From positions 1,716,986-1,780,985 of the forward strand of contig ONZQ02000003.1 in NCBI GenBank assembly GCA_900312665.1: 64,000 nt of DNA. The letters run 5' to 3'. The translations under genes and the position numbers were made by a program. The notes below the pieces were generated by a model. That model worked only from the letters and a program-made list of their open reading frames with translations. It had not been told where the DNA came from and ran no database searches. The DNA comes from Cephalotrichum gorgonifer. Taxonomy: Eukaryota > Ascomycota > Sordariomycetes > Microascales > Microascaceae. This document shows positions 13,198-25,490 of the stretch, one piece after another; position 1 is the stretch's first letter; the number at the start of each line of letters is the position of its first letter.

Positions 13198-15929
13198 GGT
13201 CTTGTCTTGTGTGTATCTCGCTCTCTTTTTTTATTTCCCCTATCAACGTTGTGGTGGTGGTTGGTGGTGGGATGGGGGGTGGTGGGAGAGAGGTCAGGAA
13301 GGATTTAGTCGGGGAAGTTGGCACAGCGTTTGGAGTGAGGAAAGGAGGAGGGGTGATTTGTTTGTTTGGGAGAGCCGAACTTGTTCCTAACTGGCACCGT
13401 GTCAGAGTTGTGTAGGTAGGTACTTTTTTTCGGGGGGCCCCTAATAGTAGATTCCGTGGCAACCGTAGTAAGGCGGGGGTGGGGTGGAGAATCAAAAGTG
13501 AATGTATTACGGTTTGTGGAAGGGAAAGAAAAAGAAGAGAACGGTAGAATCGAGGGTAAACGGACAACAGTATAAGTATGGAGTAGGAGATGGGAAGGAT
13601 GAAAACGCAACTCCCTTGGGGGAAGAAGGACAAGGCTCGTTGGAGTTGGTGAAAAGGGCGTACAATGTACGAGTATGGAAGAATGCGGATGGAGTACTCC
13701 GAAGCGCGGGAAATTTGACATAGCACGTACGAATTTTAGACAGGGGATGTAATGTGCATGGAATAATAGCGTGGGAGTAAATAAAAGCCTAGGGCGACAG
13801 AGAGTTTTTCTTGGTTTATTAGTGCGCCTCGCCTCTACTCGTACTCGTACACCTAGGTACAAGTGAGAAGCTCCAGCAGCCTTTTACTCATTATAAAGGC
13901 TAGAAACCCCCCGCTACAAGCTCCTAAAAGAATGTGCTCTGCGGATGGAGATGCATCCGGTCCTGCGGTGTCAACCGGGCGGCCTGTCTCCTGGAGGGAA
14001 CGAGGGGACTTCGCTTGGCTGTGTCAAATGTACCATACCCATACCAGCAAGGTTCTCTGACCGCAAAGTAAACAGTGCACGCTGCCAGGGGGTAATGCGG
14101 TTCCATCCGCTGTCCGCTGTCCGCGGTTGTCTGCCTGGCCATGGGGCGGCGGGGTTACCCTGGGATATGGGATCCAACCCGGAAAGGGAAAGAGCGGGGT
14201 GCCAAAGCTGGCCAGCAACGAAGCCTTTATTTCCTTCTCCCACCGCTTCCAATAATTACCTTTAAGTAAGAGTGAGTAATAAGTAAAAAGGCAAAATGCA
14301 AAGACAAACCTACAAGTACACTCGCAAGCAACGTATTGGCAACCAGGTTTCTACAAACACATCATCCGGGCCCGTCTTGCCATCTCTCTAGAACGGCCTT
14401 AAATCGGAAACAGCAGTCAGAGAGCTATGGGCGTAGAGCCCCTTCTCATTCTCACCACTTGCCCTCCAACACGGTGGTGCTACGGTATTCGTATTCCATT
14501 ATGGGAGGCTCTCCAATGTCGTCCACCGTACTGGACGTGGGGCAGCCCAGTAACCACAAGTTCCCCTCCTTTTCTGTCCTGTGGAGCCCACATGGATCAA
14601 TGTCTTCCATTCACAGAGCAATGAATGGTCCAGAGCCTCCCCGCATGTCTCAACATACCTTCGAGCTCCTTCCATGACATATGTACGTCGTAAGGATCCC
14701 TCCCTCGTTCCTTCCTAAGCCCACCCACACACTCTTCACGCCTTGCATTCACGTCCCAAAGCCAATTTCCCCGCCATCAGCTGTCCGCATGTCATGGTGC
14801 TAGATTTCGTCCATCCCACCACCCCTCCTAACCGAGACCTTTTTTTTACGTCCAGCTGTTACATCGGCGGTCACTGTTGGTACAGCTGGCACGTGCAAAC
14901 CGGCACTTACCCCACAGCACTGCACCACCATTGATGACTCTTCAAGTACACATGATTCCATCCTGGACGACACCGCTCATTCCCCTACGTATGAGTGCCA
15001 TACAAGTATTATCACCCATGTAAAATTGGAGTACGGTTACGTGTACTCGAAGGCGCATATGGAGTACCAGCATACGAGAACCGTTGCCCAAACAACCCCA
15101 GAACTCCCTCTCACCGCTGGGCTAAGCGGTTGGTGAGGGTCATTCCACGACGCCTCGGGGAAACTAGCAGAATTAACTCAGTTGTCTGGGTATTAGCCAC
15201 AAATGGTATAGGGAATAGGGTACGGCACCCATCATACTCATATGTTGGACCTTTTAATCTTATTTGCTAATCTCACGCTGTACTGCGTACGAGTGCTGCT
15301 TCAACTAAAGTAAGCTGCGACCAGACTTAGGAGGAAGGATGGGGCAATCCTTGCTCCCTTGGTACGTTCTTCCTAGGTACATGGTTCCGTCCCGGGGTTC
15401 GGCCCGCATGTGAGTCTGTGAGTCCTCACATCATATCTCACAACCTAATTTTAGGGGGCCCTCGAATTTGAGCTCGAGTCATGATCACATATGGGTTATA
15501 TAATTTGAGATTCTTGGCCCGAGAGCTCAAATGGAGAGCAAAGATAACGGATAAGGAAGGGCGGCCCCTTCCCAGTGAACTGTATTTACAGCGCATGAAA
15601 CTTCATCTTTCCCAACTCCTGGTGGCCATGTACCAAATCTAATCAAAATGTGAAAAGCTGTCTGTGGGTCTATGTATGTACAGGAAAGACAGGCTCAGAT
15701 ATGTATGTAATCCGAAAAAGAGGATTAGAGAAAGATGAAAAAGCCCAGATAAAAAGGAAAAGTAAACACAAAAAATGAAACAGGTGCTACCCATGTCCAA
15801 GACGCCGATAGAATGTTCAGGCATTGTCGCCTCGAGCCTCGTTGTGTCGGCCATAAAGTGGTCTGGGGAGGATACATAAAAGAACCGAGTGCAGGCCCCT
15901 TCCCGTGTGTATATCGGGCGTGGCTAAGT
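13198..15929. other. Intergenic, upstream of kap95
   Basis: About 2.7 kb without a supported gene. The left part is the kap95 promoter, G/T-rich near 13240-13300 and with two overlapping ACTCGTA words at 13837-13849. Short frames give no recognisable product. The right end is the 3' flank of the ferric reductase gene. Confidence 0.5.
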
Positions 15930-17864
15930 TTACCACGTGAAGCTCTCCTCGATAAAGTCGATAACGGTATCCTCGTCCAAAACATCGCGCGTCGCACTGC
16001 GGACGTCGTCGGCAAGCGCGCCGGCGCCACAAACGGTGACGCACATGGCGCCCTGCTGCTCGCGCACCTCCTTCCGCAATAGCATCGGTATGTTAGGCCG
16101 GCCCGGGAAGAGTTGCACGGTGGAGCTGACTGAGACGATCTCCCGAGGGTTCCTCGGCCGCGTGACGAAGAGCTGGATGTTGAGAATCTCCTTCCTGTTC
16201 GGCAGTCGGAGGATGGCGTCCATCCATGGCCTCACCCACTCGAGAGCCTCGTATTCTCGGATGATCCAGATGAGGGTTATCCTCCTCGTCGCTATAGTAC
16301 CCCGGTTGAAAGCCTCGATCATCGGCCGCAAGTATGAGATTTGGTGCGTGATCCCGGTGGCGCCAGCGAAGAGCACCACGTGCCCGTAGCTGTCCAGGGA
16401 GTGATGGCCGCCGTACGGACCTTCCATCGCCGCGCGTAGACTCACACTAGCCTTTCCGCCCTTCGTGGCTCTGTTGAAGAGCTTCCGCGTGAATCCCGTT
16501 TGCGCGCCGACGACGAACGAGACCGACGTGGTGGCTCGGCGCTTGTCGATGATGGCGCCGGATGACTCCTTTTCGTGGGTGGGAAGGGCCTTCGCGTCGG
16601 CGGTATGCTGGACCCACGCGATTGAGAAGGGGTGGCACTCCCACGGGCTGATATCCTTGAACCGGAGGTACGCGTGGGACCCGGGCTTGACATCAAGATA
16701 TCGCGGCAGGTGCATTGTGACGCGCGTCGTCTCACCCGGCATAGCTTCGATAACGGCTTCGGTGTATCCCTTGGACGACCAGTTGAGGTAGGCGAGCGTG
16801 ATCATCCGCCATACCCTCTCAATGAACCACAGTATCATGATGGCGACGATCCATGGCAGCTGAGGCAGGTGTCCTATCTCGGATACAAGGCAATGAAGCA
16901 ATGTGCAGATGAAAATGGTGAAGGCCAGGATGATGTGCACGTTGAGGAAGGTCTCGTAGAAAGCGTGTCGCAGAGGCGAGAAGGAGAGGATCATGAGAAA
17001 CACGAGGCAGACTGTTCCTACCACGCCGGAGGATATGAAGAGATCGGTGTCGATCCTCTCCCGGACCGACGACCAGCCACCGTCAGCCACCTGGACGATG
17101 GCCCAGGCGATAGTGTGAATGAGGGACTCAATCACCACCAATCGTCCGAGCCATCGGTGAACCAGGTTGTACGTGTCGAAACTGATCTTCAGCCAGGCGA
17201 TGAGGGGGTTGTTTCGGGCGGCGAGGAAGATCAGGGGCACCATGTTGACGAGTGCGAGGGTCCCAGAGCGGCCTCGAATCTCGGCGCAGAGCTTGTACAT
17301 GTTTTCGGTTCGCCAGTGGAGCCAGAACATGGCGAAGAGGTTGCTCCCGAGGAGGACGAAGAGGAAGAGAGAATGAAGCCTCGACGGGACGGTTCCCATG
17401 TTGACGGCTTCGGAGAGCTTGATTTCCCGGTTGTGTCGCTTCTTCCAGAAGGGCGCATAGAGAAGATTCTTCTTCAGCGAGGGTAACCAGGACCATTGTG
17501 TAAACTTCCAGTAGTTCTGTTGCACACCGGTAGAGTTCATGGCAGTGACCTGCCGAATATACATCCATCCTATCTCGGTAAGCCGGATAGCGAGAATGAT
17601 AAGGGCCATGATTCCCAAGATCCACCACATAGCGTCCACAAACACCAGGTTAGCAGACTGATTTACACCCCACAGTGCCGTCGCATAGGGGGCGATAGTT
17701 GATGTTCCGGTGGGCTCTTCGGTTCCGGCGGCGTGATCGGCTCGGGCCTTGAGTGTCGCAGTCGCCACAAGCTCCGCGAAGGCCGCGGGGGAACGGCGGT
17801 CTGTATCCATAATATTCGAGAAGATATCTCGATGACGTTGATGTTGTGCTGAGAACTGATGCAT
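15930..17864 (-). CDS. Ferric/cupric reductase-type flavocytochrome
   Basis: Plasma-membrane metalloreductase that moves electrons from NADPH through FAD and two hemes to Fe(III) or Cu(II). One uninterrupted exon of 644 residues. Several membrane spans precede the heme core, where four His form two pairs with the family spacing: H236/H250 and H310/H324, each 13 residues apart. The FAD site is HPFS (411-414). The NADPH-binding parts are GPYG (482-485), GATGIT (501-506) and CGAG (612-615), and the protein ends in the FxEESFTW signature. An internal Met at residue 19 could also serve as start. No ferroxidase or permease gene is nearby, so this is probably not part of a reductive uptake pair. The substrate is inferred from family only; a NADPH-oxidase role is less likely. 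Confidence 0.92.
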   Translation of the reverse strand: MHQFSAQHQRHRDIFSNIMDTDRRSPAAFAELVATATLKARADHAAGTEEPTGTSTIAPYATALWGVNQSANLVFVDAMWWILGIMALIILAIRLTEIGWMYIRQVTAMNSTGVQQNYWKFTQWSWLPSLKKNLLYAPFWKKRHNREIKLSEAVNMGTVPSRLHSLFLFVLLGSNLFAMFWLHWRTENMYKLCAEIRGRSGTLALVNMVPLIFLAARNNPLIAWLKISFDTYNLVHRWLGRLVVIESLIHTIAWAIVQVADGGWSSVRERIDTDLFISSGVVGTVCLVFLMILSFSPLRHAFYETFLNVHIILAFTIFICTLLHCLVSEIGHLPQLPWIVAIMILWFIERVWRMITLAYLNWSSKGYTEAVIEAMPGETTRVTMHLPRYLDVKPGSHAYLRFKDISPWECHPFSIAWVQHTADAKALPTHEKESSGAIIDKRRATTSVSFVVGAQTGFTRKLFNRATKGGKASVSLRAAMEGPYGGHHSLDSYGHVVLFAGATGITHQISYLRPMIEAFNRGTIATRRITLIWIIREYEALEWVRPWMDAILRLPNRKEILNIQLFVTRPRNPREIVSVSSTVQLFPGRPNIPMLLRKEVREQQGAMCVTVCGAGALADDVRSATRDVLDEDTVIDFIEESFTW

Positions 17865-20800
17865 TGAATGATCCGCAATGATGCCCTTGGTTATGTTGCT
17901 TTCACGGATGCAATCGTCGGAGACGGGAAATGAAGGTTCGAGTAATCGAGACGGCAGTGTAGGGATATTTCAAGAGAGCGAATCGATATTCTGCAGGCTA
18001 GGACAATGACATTATGCCCAGTGGCGCTGCTGAAAGAGATGTCGGATTCGAGATGGTGTACCAGTTGCGAAAGACCGCGGTCCAGTACCCTTTATTCTCC
18101 ACCGGTTTGTTCGGAGAGTGATGAAGGGAGTTGGGCTTCTAGATAAAGGATTATAAGCATCAGCTTGACTGGTCACGATCCGTAGGCTCCTTGAGCAAGC
18201 GAAACAACAACCCGGGACGACAAAGAGAGTTAGGGGCTATACTGACCAGCTCTCTGTCCAAGCGGCAGGTAGACTCGGGGAAAGTCCGGAGGTGCTTTGT
18301 CTTTTGGGTATGATTGAAGAAAATCCGGGGTAAGGATACAGCCCGAGGTGGGTGTGGTAGACGCAGGGGCAACGCAGCCTAGAGGAGATGCGCCGGAGAG
18401 TCGCCGCGAAACGTACGATGCAGGATGAAAGAAGAAGGCTAGAGTCGAGATCGTGGGTAGAAGCGCGTGCGATGCTAGAACTTCAAACGTCGTCGGGGTT
18501 GCCTCTTATCCAGCCGAGGACGACGACAAAAGACGTGTAAACCTGTACAGCGACTTTTATCGTAATGGAAATGGATAAACCGGAATAGAAGCCTGAACGA
18601 ATGCCAAGGCCGAGAAGGGTCTACTGTTTTGACACTATTCTCGGAACCACGGGAGGGTTTTGCGATGAAGGACTTCGGAGGTGCCGGGTCGATGATATGA
18701 GAGAGAAAGAAAAGGAAAAAAAAAAGAAAACCAGGAGAAAGAAGTGAACGAATGTCGACTTGTGCCTTGTGAGGAGTAAGAGGAGAGGAGGAGGGAAAGC
18801 CACGCAGTGTGGACGTTGTTTAAAAAAGGAAGGCACGAGGGAGGAGAAGAGGAGTTCGGGTGATGGCTTCAATGTTGCTTTTACTCGTTCCTCCGATCTT
18901 TCCCCTAGTGTTCCGTCTAGCCCCACGCTGGTACGATGTTGTACGGGAGGAGCAAGAGCAGAACCACGGCCCACCTTATCCACTTGAATTCAGGGAGACG
19001 GATTTAAACGCATCCTGGGTAGGGTACCTTCGCCTCAGCAATCCTCCTTGTCATTTATGGCTTGGCTCCAAGAAATGGCTCGTCGTGAGCCCCTAAACAA
19101 GTTCAAAGGTAATTCGGTGTGGCGCATCCGTATTTTACGGGTACGAGTAGTACGTTGTTGGCCAAGAAGTCAACCCTGTCATGCTCCATTTCCAGGCTCA
19201 GAGATCCACTTCTGCAGGGGGGCGAGATCTGCACCATGGTCCCTCTTTTGGACGCATCATAACCCCATGTCTTGCTCCGAAATGGCTGGATCATACATGT
19301 CGCTCACAGCTAAGCTATCTACTTGTATGTCAGCAGATGCGAGTGTCAAACTCCTGAAGGGAAGGAAGACCCCTAAAAATCATGCCACGCCGCTGCCATT
19401 GGGGGGGCTGGTTGACTGTAAAGACGATGGAGACGAATGGATTTTGTTGGTTGTCGTTGCAAACCAGATGATAGGATAGGAGTCGGCCCAAATGGCTTCG
19501 GAGGCTGATTTCAGATGTTCATGCCATGTACACAAACACGCGGTATTACTGGCCAACTGTTTCTCAAACACAGTCGTACCTGCGCCAAGTCGCAAAAGCT
19601 AACCCGGGATTGGCTAGCGGCCAGTGGCTAGCGAGCGGTGAATGTGGGCCCTACTACCCGATTGGGTAACATGGCTGCGGTGGCGGCTCGCTTTTAGCTC
19701 CCCTGGTACAAGGGGCCTCCCAGTACGCATGAAAAAGGAGGTACCACAATTACGAGTTGACCCGTTCGTCTAGTCTTTGCCATCCCTGTCGACCCCTCCA
19801 ACCAGGTCCAAGCACTGGGGCGGAGCTCTCATCTAGAATTCGTTGGTCTGTGGTTAGCCTTCGGGCTCTTCCATGACGGAGTACCTGTACTTCTTTGCTG
19901 TTAGACATTCCCTAATTTCTGTGAGTACAGGTACAACTGTAGTGCTCCACCAATTGGAGCTATTGCTTCTGGGCGCCCACCGAGCCGGATAGACCGAGAC
20001 CAAGTCAGCGGTGTTAGTGAGCATTACGAGTTTGTGCGCCCCATCAAAGAGTCTGCATACGAAAGAGGCAAGGTGGGTCGATTTCTTCGGCATCGTGGGT
20101 CGATTCTCGAACCAAAAATGCGACGTATCGATTGGACTTCTTGAATGGGGCGCGCGAGTCACCAACCAATACGCTTTCTCGTCCCTGCTTGCACCTTTTG
20201 TCTCGGCACGCTCGGCATGTCTATGAAGGTCTCTGCCACAAAGTTGTTCTGTCTCTCGTACCTGTACAAGTATTACGCTCGGATCGCATGAAGGAATATG
20301 TCTTTCGCTGCTTAAATGCCATCGACCACGTGGGAGTACCCGTACATGTACACGTACTGAGTCAGCTTGACTCCTCCCAACGCCACAGGTGGGATTTCCT
20401 TCTCCCCACCCCGAGCCGTGCGTCGGTGTAAGCTTGCAATAATATGAACTCGTCATGTAAGTTTGTCCGCCACCGAATACTACTTTGTACGATGACCGGA
20501 GATACTCGTACCGGATAAGGACTCCGCATCATGGACGAGTAAAGATGAGCAAGACTCGTACGACTGCTGTCACATACCCAGGTCTATTGCTTATCATGAG
20601 GTCCCTGCATCTTATTACTACTACGTCGTTCAGCTTGATCTTGCGCGCGAATGCCAGTCCTGCTCTCCCGAGACCGGGTGGGGGGCGGTGGGGGAGCAGG
20701 AGCCGGCAAAACGGCTCTTCTATCCTAAATACCACCTACTGAGAGGCTCCGCCGTTTCAAGAGTCCTCGCCCAGCCCTCTGCTCTGTGGCCAAGGAGCAT

Positions 20801-22118
20801 CCAGTCGTCCGAGCATGGTTCGTAGCGCCCGCCAAGAGTGAATATTAAGGGGCAAGAGGAATGAAGGGGGAAAAGGCATCATGGAACGCATTCTGCGCGT
20901 GGAACGAAGTCAGAGTCAAGCTCGTCCATAGCATAACCGGCGCCCTCGGGAGGCCACTCCGCAGGCTTCTGGAGAAGGGCTACCCACATCTTCGGAAACC
21001 GGTTCATTCCCCAGGCCACCTGTTAAGGCTTATCCACTATCCACATTTCAGAGCAAGGCAAACCTGGCTCATGGCCGCATACTCGAAGATGATCATCCCT
21101 GCAACTTGATTTCCTCTTCCCAGCTACGATAGGGACTACTCCCTGGTTCCTTGTTCATCGTTCCTGAAGACACAAGTGTGCATTCTATGAACTCGTGGGG
21201 CGCATACTCGTTTCCTGCCCTTGACCTTGCCGGTTCTTCCATACCAATCAGTCGGTTTCTATCTCTGGGTGGGGTGGTGGCGGGAGCATCCATTATCCCA
21301 CCCATCGTGAAACAGGTTCTAGTACCGAAATGGAAGCGCGTGAGGGGGTTGTTCCGACTGACCGGCAGGGCTGCTAGTTCGATGCAACCTTTGTTCGAAT
21401 AATATTACCACGCTTCCACCTTAGCTTGTTTGAGATTCAGTTGGAGGTCCGGACTAATAAGCGTACGGAATAGAGTTGGCCTAATCCCAGAAGGGAGAGT
21501 CTGCCACTTCAAGCGGCTAGAGCTTAGGGGAAGAAATAGATCAAGAATTGAGCGAGGGTGCATACTTGTAGTCACAGCACTCGGTACCATTACAGCGGCA
21601 CCGGCTGGCTTTCACGAGGGCATGACTAGTACAGTAGGGGTTGGGTCTCTTAGAAATACGTGTAGCCATGAAGTCAATTCTTTCCCCATAAGCCTTATCT
21701 TGCTAGGGCTCCCAATACAAGCAATTAGGGTCCCTGTTTTATTGGGAGTTATCCGAAGATCGACAATGCCTCCAGGTTCCTCTCCACATGAACCGCACTA
21801 ATTAGCTAGCTTTGCATGAAGATCGCCCAAAGACACAACCACATTACTAGCTATTCCCCAGGCAACAAACAGTGCACGGACACCCTTCTTTTGTGCAAAT
21901 ATTGGATTACGTAAGTAAGATATGGCACGATAGTCAGCGCCACCATTCCGCCACACATAGCTTACCGCCACATCTGATGACATAATTCCACGGAGAAATC
22001 CGGGAAATTCTCTCGATGGCTCCCTTGAACGGAGCTACCGAGGGCGTGGCTGCGAAATCTATCTGGACCTGGACAGTAACAAAGGCTCAATTGAGGCAAG
22101 CCCCCCGGCAATCAAACC
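17865..22118. other. Long intergenic region, 4.2 kb
   Basis: This is the largest gap in the window, between the divergent ferric reductase and Mic19 genes. Short frames only, none recognised. It is rich in TACGAGT/ACTCGTA words (near 19142, 19753, 20025, 20504 and 20554) and has a duplicated TGGCTAGCG near 19612 and 19627. A nearly open minus-strand frame at 21405-21983 is listed separately. Confidence 0.5.
21405..21983 (-). pseudogene. Possible gene relic or unassigned coding segment
   Basis: One minus-strand frame runs for 193 codons with only two stops (TAG at 21800-21798, TGA at 21614-21612). It starts MSSDVAVSYVWRNGG and ends LKQAKVEAW. The base composition looks AT-richer than in neighbouring genes. 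I do not recognise the product. A GTAAGC donor lies six codons in, so the first stop could fall out by splicing. It may be chance; confidence is low. Confidence 0.15.
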
Positions 22119-22880
22119 ATGGGAACCACCGCGTCGAAGCCGTCCTCCGGGGCACCACACGAGTGGAAGGGGTGAGTTCCCTCCTCCCCAGGCAGGCCAG
22201 GCTTGGCCTGACCGTTGTCCACAGCGCCCCTGCGACGACTGAGCTTTTTTAATGCTGACCTTTGAAAACGATAGATCGGGCCCGGTTGGCGCAACACAAG
22301 ATCTAGTGAACTCGATACAGTCGAGCAAAGAGGTGCGCTAAGATATCCTGCCGTCTCCAATTCCCCACTTCCACCGGAGATCTAGGGACCAGGTAGAGGG
22401 AGGGGGCGAAAATGAGAAGGGGGCCGAAGACAGAAGAAACGGGGTGGCGGACGAAGAAGGGAGGAACTCTGGCTGACCATAGTCCAATTATAGACGGATG
22501 CCTCCAGGGCCAGGCTCATGGAGCTCCACATTGAGGCACGCGTCGCCGAGAAGCTACGAGAGCTACAGGCCCGCGAGAACGCCACCCTAAACGAGACGCG
22601 CGAGAAGATCGCCCTCGAAGACGGCCCCTCTGACGACAACGCCTCGTCCTCCCTGACGAGCCAGAAGGTCTCCAAGGAGATTGAGACGCTCCGTGCGCGC
22701 CTCGAGAGCAGGAAGACGGTCAAGGAGCTGCCGGAGGGGGTGGAGACGGCGCGGAGCAACGTCATCCGATGTCTGAGGGAGAACGACAGGCGGCCGCTGA
22801 ACTGCTACGAGGAGGTGGAGGCATTCAAGGTGGAGGTGCGGAAACTGGAGAAGGGGTGGGTGGACAAGACCCTTGCTTGA
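22119..22880 (+). CDS. mic19: MICOS complex subunit Mic19 (Aim13)
   Basis: Peripheral inner-membrane component of MICOS, which holds cristae junctions together; the family is related to animal CHCHD3. Three exons: 22119-22171, 22275-22332 and 22494-22880, phases closing exactly; 165 residues. The first exon starts MGTTASKPSS, a good N-myristoylation signal as in other Mic19 proteins. The second gives QDLVNSIQSSKE, the third TDASRARLMELHIEARVAE, a predicted coiled coil. The C-terminus carries the CHCH-like segment with paired Cys nine residues apart (NVIRCLRENDRRPLNCYEEV) and ends GWVDKTLA. The third exon alone has an internal Met (22518), so a simple ORF call would lose the myristoylated start and first 45 residues. 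Confidence 0.88.
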
Positions 22881-24551
22881 AGAGCGGGTGGTGCGGGGAC
22901 ATGGATATCCCCCCCTCCCTCCGACTTTCCTATACCTTTACTTAGGTCATGTATGAGTACCACCAACGGAATATAGAGAGATATGGCAATATCTGAGCAT
23001 GAAGTACATAGACGGCTGGGTTTGGTGGCTCAAAGTGTCATGTTCATAACATGCCTCCCGAGATCAATCTTGAAAATCTCCAGCGTCCTTGGAATCGTAC
23101 GAGCGGGAATCCGCCGCGCGGGGTTCCTCTTTCTTCAGCTCCGCCCTCAAGTCAAACTCTCGGCCTTTCCCCGGACTCTGGCCTCATGCCTCTCCCCACG
23201 GACCGACCCGTCCGGCCTTGTCCCTCCTGCCATGGCACCTCTGACCTGAAACCAGAGCTTCTCCTCCATTTCCGTCAGGTTCTTCACTGACCTGACGGGT
23301 GCAACCTCCACGATGACACAGTGATCATGGGATACCCAGATTCCCCATCGCTCTGCGCACGGATGGCTGCGGGTGTTCCCATGATACCGAAAGAGGATCT
23401 AGCGGGGCTAATGGAGCTAGGTCTTTACCCCTAGGATGCAAGACCAGCTCGGGTAGGGCAGAGTGCATCACAAGGTGGGAGGGTGCCTGGCGGCTCGCCA
23501 AACGTTAATGGAGATTCGTGCTCTTCGCGAATACGAGGTCTAGACTAGTAAAGGGAGTGGATCACTTCTCGGGTCCTACCACCCCTCGGTCTCGTCTATC
23601 TATCCCTTCACCCAGCCACAGTATCCCAATCCCACCACACGCGCCTTCTCAAACGGGCCGAGGGAGAGTTGCACCGACGTCCCGCCCCCGCGCGCTCGGA
23701 TTCGCACTTAAACTCCCTCCTCATCATACCCCGCCCGAGAGGTGGCTGTGGCGTGGGGTATAGTTCATCCTGGACCACGGACAATATGGGATTGATAGGG
23801 GATTGTGTGCTTGGATGGTGTAATCAGTTGGAAGAGCACGCGAGTTCGCTACTGGGGATGGTCATCTGGCCGAAATTGGGACGGGACGCCATGTTCGGAG
23901 TCCTCAAGCTTGAGGAGAGATGCTGGTCATGGGAACGGTAACGGGGCAAGATAGAACAGAATGAACCAAGATAACCAAGGTTAAGTAGCGGGGGCCGCCC
24001 TATCCTCGAAGGTGCCATACTGGTGAGAACAGCAAGGCACTTTGGGCATTCTCGGAAAGAACGACCTTGGTGTTGGTTCTGGCGGCTTGGCACGCACTGT
24101 AAAGATCATAGTGTTCTGCAACAAAACTTCTAGGTGGACTTAGCAAACCCACCGTGTAAACTTTTGCCCGATGCAAACCGGGCACGATCAGCTTCAAAGA
24201 GGGGGCAATGCATAGTCTGTACATAATCCACTTTTGATCACATATGGGGATATCTCACCGCTCGGGACGTTTTAATTTTTCATCATTTCTGGATTTATTC
24301 CCTATCATTAGAATGTTCAGAACCCGCTTCCTCAACGCCTCTAAGTATGCCTGTATACCCAAAAAAAAAAAAAAAAAAAAAACCCCAACCGCCGGTGAAA
24401 CCGCGGTATCAAAAGCCTCTGGCCAATAATGCCCTTAATGATCCTGGGGATGATGGTCCCCGCTAACGCCAGGATGTAAGTCCGTTTTTCATCTTCTTCT
24501 TCGTGTCTCCATCATTAAACCCTCCTTTCCATGGTGGGTATCCAACTCCGC
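22881..24551. other. Convergent intergenic region
   Basis: Between the 3' ends of mic19 (+) and the PAPS reductase (-). No supported gene; a 22-base A run lies at 24361-24382. Confidence 0.5.
24361..24382. repeat. Poly(A) tract, 22 bases
   Basis: Twenty-two consecutive A residues on the plus strand, followed by ACCCC-like sequence. No coding remnant precedes it, so it is not obviously a retroposon tail. Confidence 0.85.
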
Positions 24552-25490
24552 TTAGGCCATCGCAACCCGGTTCGCGAGGTCCTGCTCCCGGGCCTTGTCC
24601 GCCATCTCCTCGAGGTACTGCGCATACCTGGACTTCTTGTTGTGGATACCGCACTCGGTCTTGTCCTGGCCCTTCCATCGGCCTGCGCGCTCGTCCTCGC
24701 CTTCCGCCACGGGGACGGTCGAGTGCCAGTCGCCGACGGACTTGTATCCCCTGTCGAGCAGGGCGTTGTAGGGGACGTTGTTCTCCTTGATGTAGTCCTT
24801 GACCTGGTTGAAGGACCAGTTGACGAGCGGGTTGATCTTGACGACGCCCCTCTCCTCATCAAGCTCGATGACGGGGATCTTGTCCCGCGCGCCGCCCTGA
24901 GACCGGCGGCGGCCGGTCAGCACGGCCTGGATGCCCAGCTCCGCGTACGCCCTGTGCAGGGGCTCGACCTTGGCGGACCAGTCGTACAGCTCGGCCTCGG
25001 TCTCATACACCTTCTCGCCGTACATGGCCTCGAACTCCTCGACGGTCTCGACACCATAGGGCTTGAAGACGTGGACGTGCAGCTCGGGGTACCGCTCCTT
25101 CACGCGCTCGACCAGGTCGTACGTCTCTTGGAAGTGGTAAAGGGTGTCGAGGAAGACGAGGTCGATGCGGGGGGATTGGGGCCAGTCCCTCTGGATCTTG
25201 GACAGCATGTCGATGGTGGCCAGGCCGGTGAGGCCAAAGGCCGTGGACTGGTACACCTTGGGGAAGAGGATCTTGGTGAACCGGAGAATCTCGATGGGGC
25301 CCATGTTCTCGAGCTGGGCGTTGAGGAAGTCTAGGTAGGGCTTGGTGAGGGTGACATGCGGGGCTGGTGACGCCGCGGCGGCCTTGGCCTTGTTGGCGTT
25401 GTCCTCCGACGCAGACGAGACATATCCGGACTCCTCGGCGGGGAGGGTGGACGCGCTCGAGGAGAACGAGCTGTTCCTTTCGATAGCCAT
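24552..25490 (-). CDS. met16: Phosphoadenylylsulfate (PAPS) reductase
   Basis: Cytosolic enzyme of assimilatory sulfate reduction: PAPS plus reduced thioredoxin gives sulfite and adenosine 3',5'-bisphosphate. Single exon, 312 residues. The N-terminal 45 residues are Ser/Ala-rich and poorly conserved. The PAPS-reductase fold follows, with FGLTGLATIDMLSK, FLDTLYHFQETYDLVER, VLTGRRRSQGGARDKIPVIE and NPLVNWSFNQVKDYI. The catalytic ECGIH motif is at 279-283, with C280 as the nucleophile. I chose the Met at 25490 (MAIERNSS) because the region before it, although open for another 55 codons, is low-complexity and looks like leader. No other sulfur gene lies nearby. Confidence 0.95.
   Translation of the reverse strand: MAIERNSSFSSSASTLPAEESGYVSSASEDNANKAKAAAASPAPHVTLTKPYLDFLNAQLENMGPIEILRFTKILFPKVYQSTAFGLTGLATIDMLSKIQRDWPQSPRIDLVFLDTLYHFQETYDLVERVKERYPELHVHVFKPYGVETVEEFEAMYGEKVYETEAELYDWSAKVEPLHRAYAELGIQAVLTGRRRSQGGARDKIPVIELDEERGVVKINPLVNWSFNQVKDYIKENNVPYNALLDRGYKSVGDWHSTVPVAEGEDERAGRWKGQDKTECGIHNKKSRYAQYLEEMADKAREQDLANRVAMA

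Noticed and set aside
15480..15500. Shared word GATCACATATGGG at about 15484 and 24236 as a dispersed repeat
   Set aside because: A match of this length is expected many times by chance in 64 kb; the flanks do not match.
16632..17486. 284-codon plus-strand frame inside the ferric reductase gene
   Set aside because: Antisense shadow; the sense frame has all the heme and NADPH motifs.
24361..24382. Poly(A) tract as a retroposon tail
   Set aside because: No reverse-transcriptase remnant, no target-site duplication seen, and no SINE-like sequence before it.
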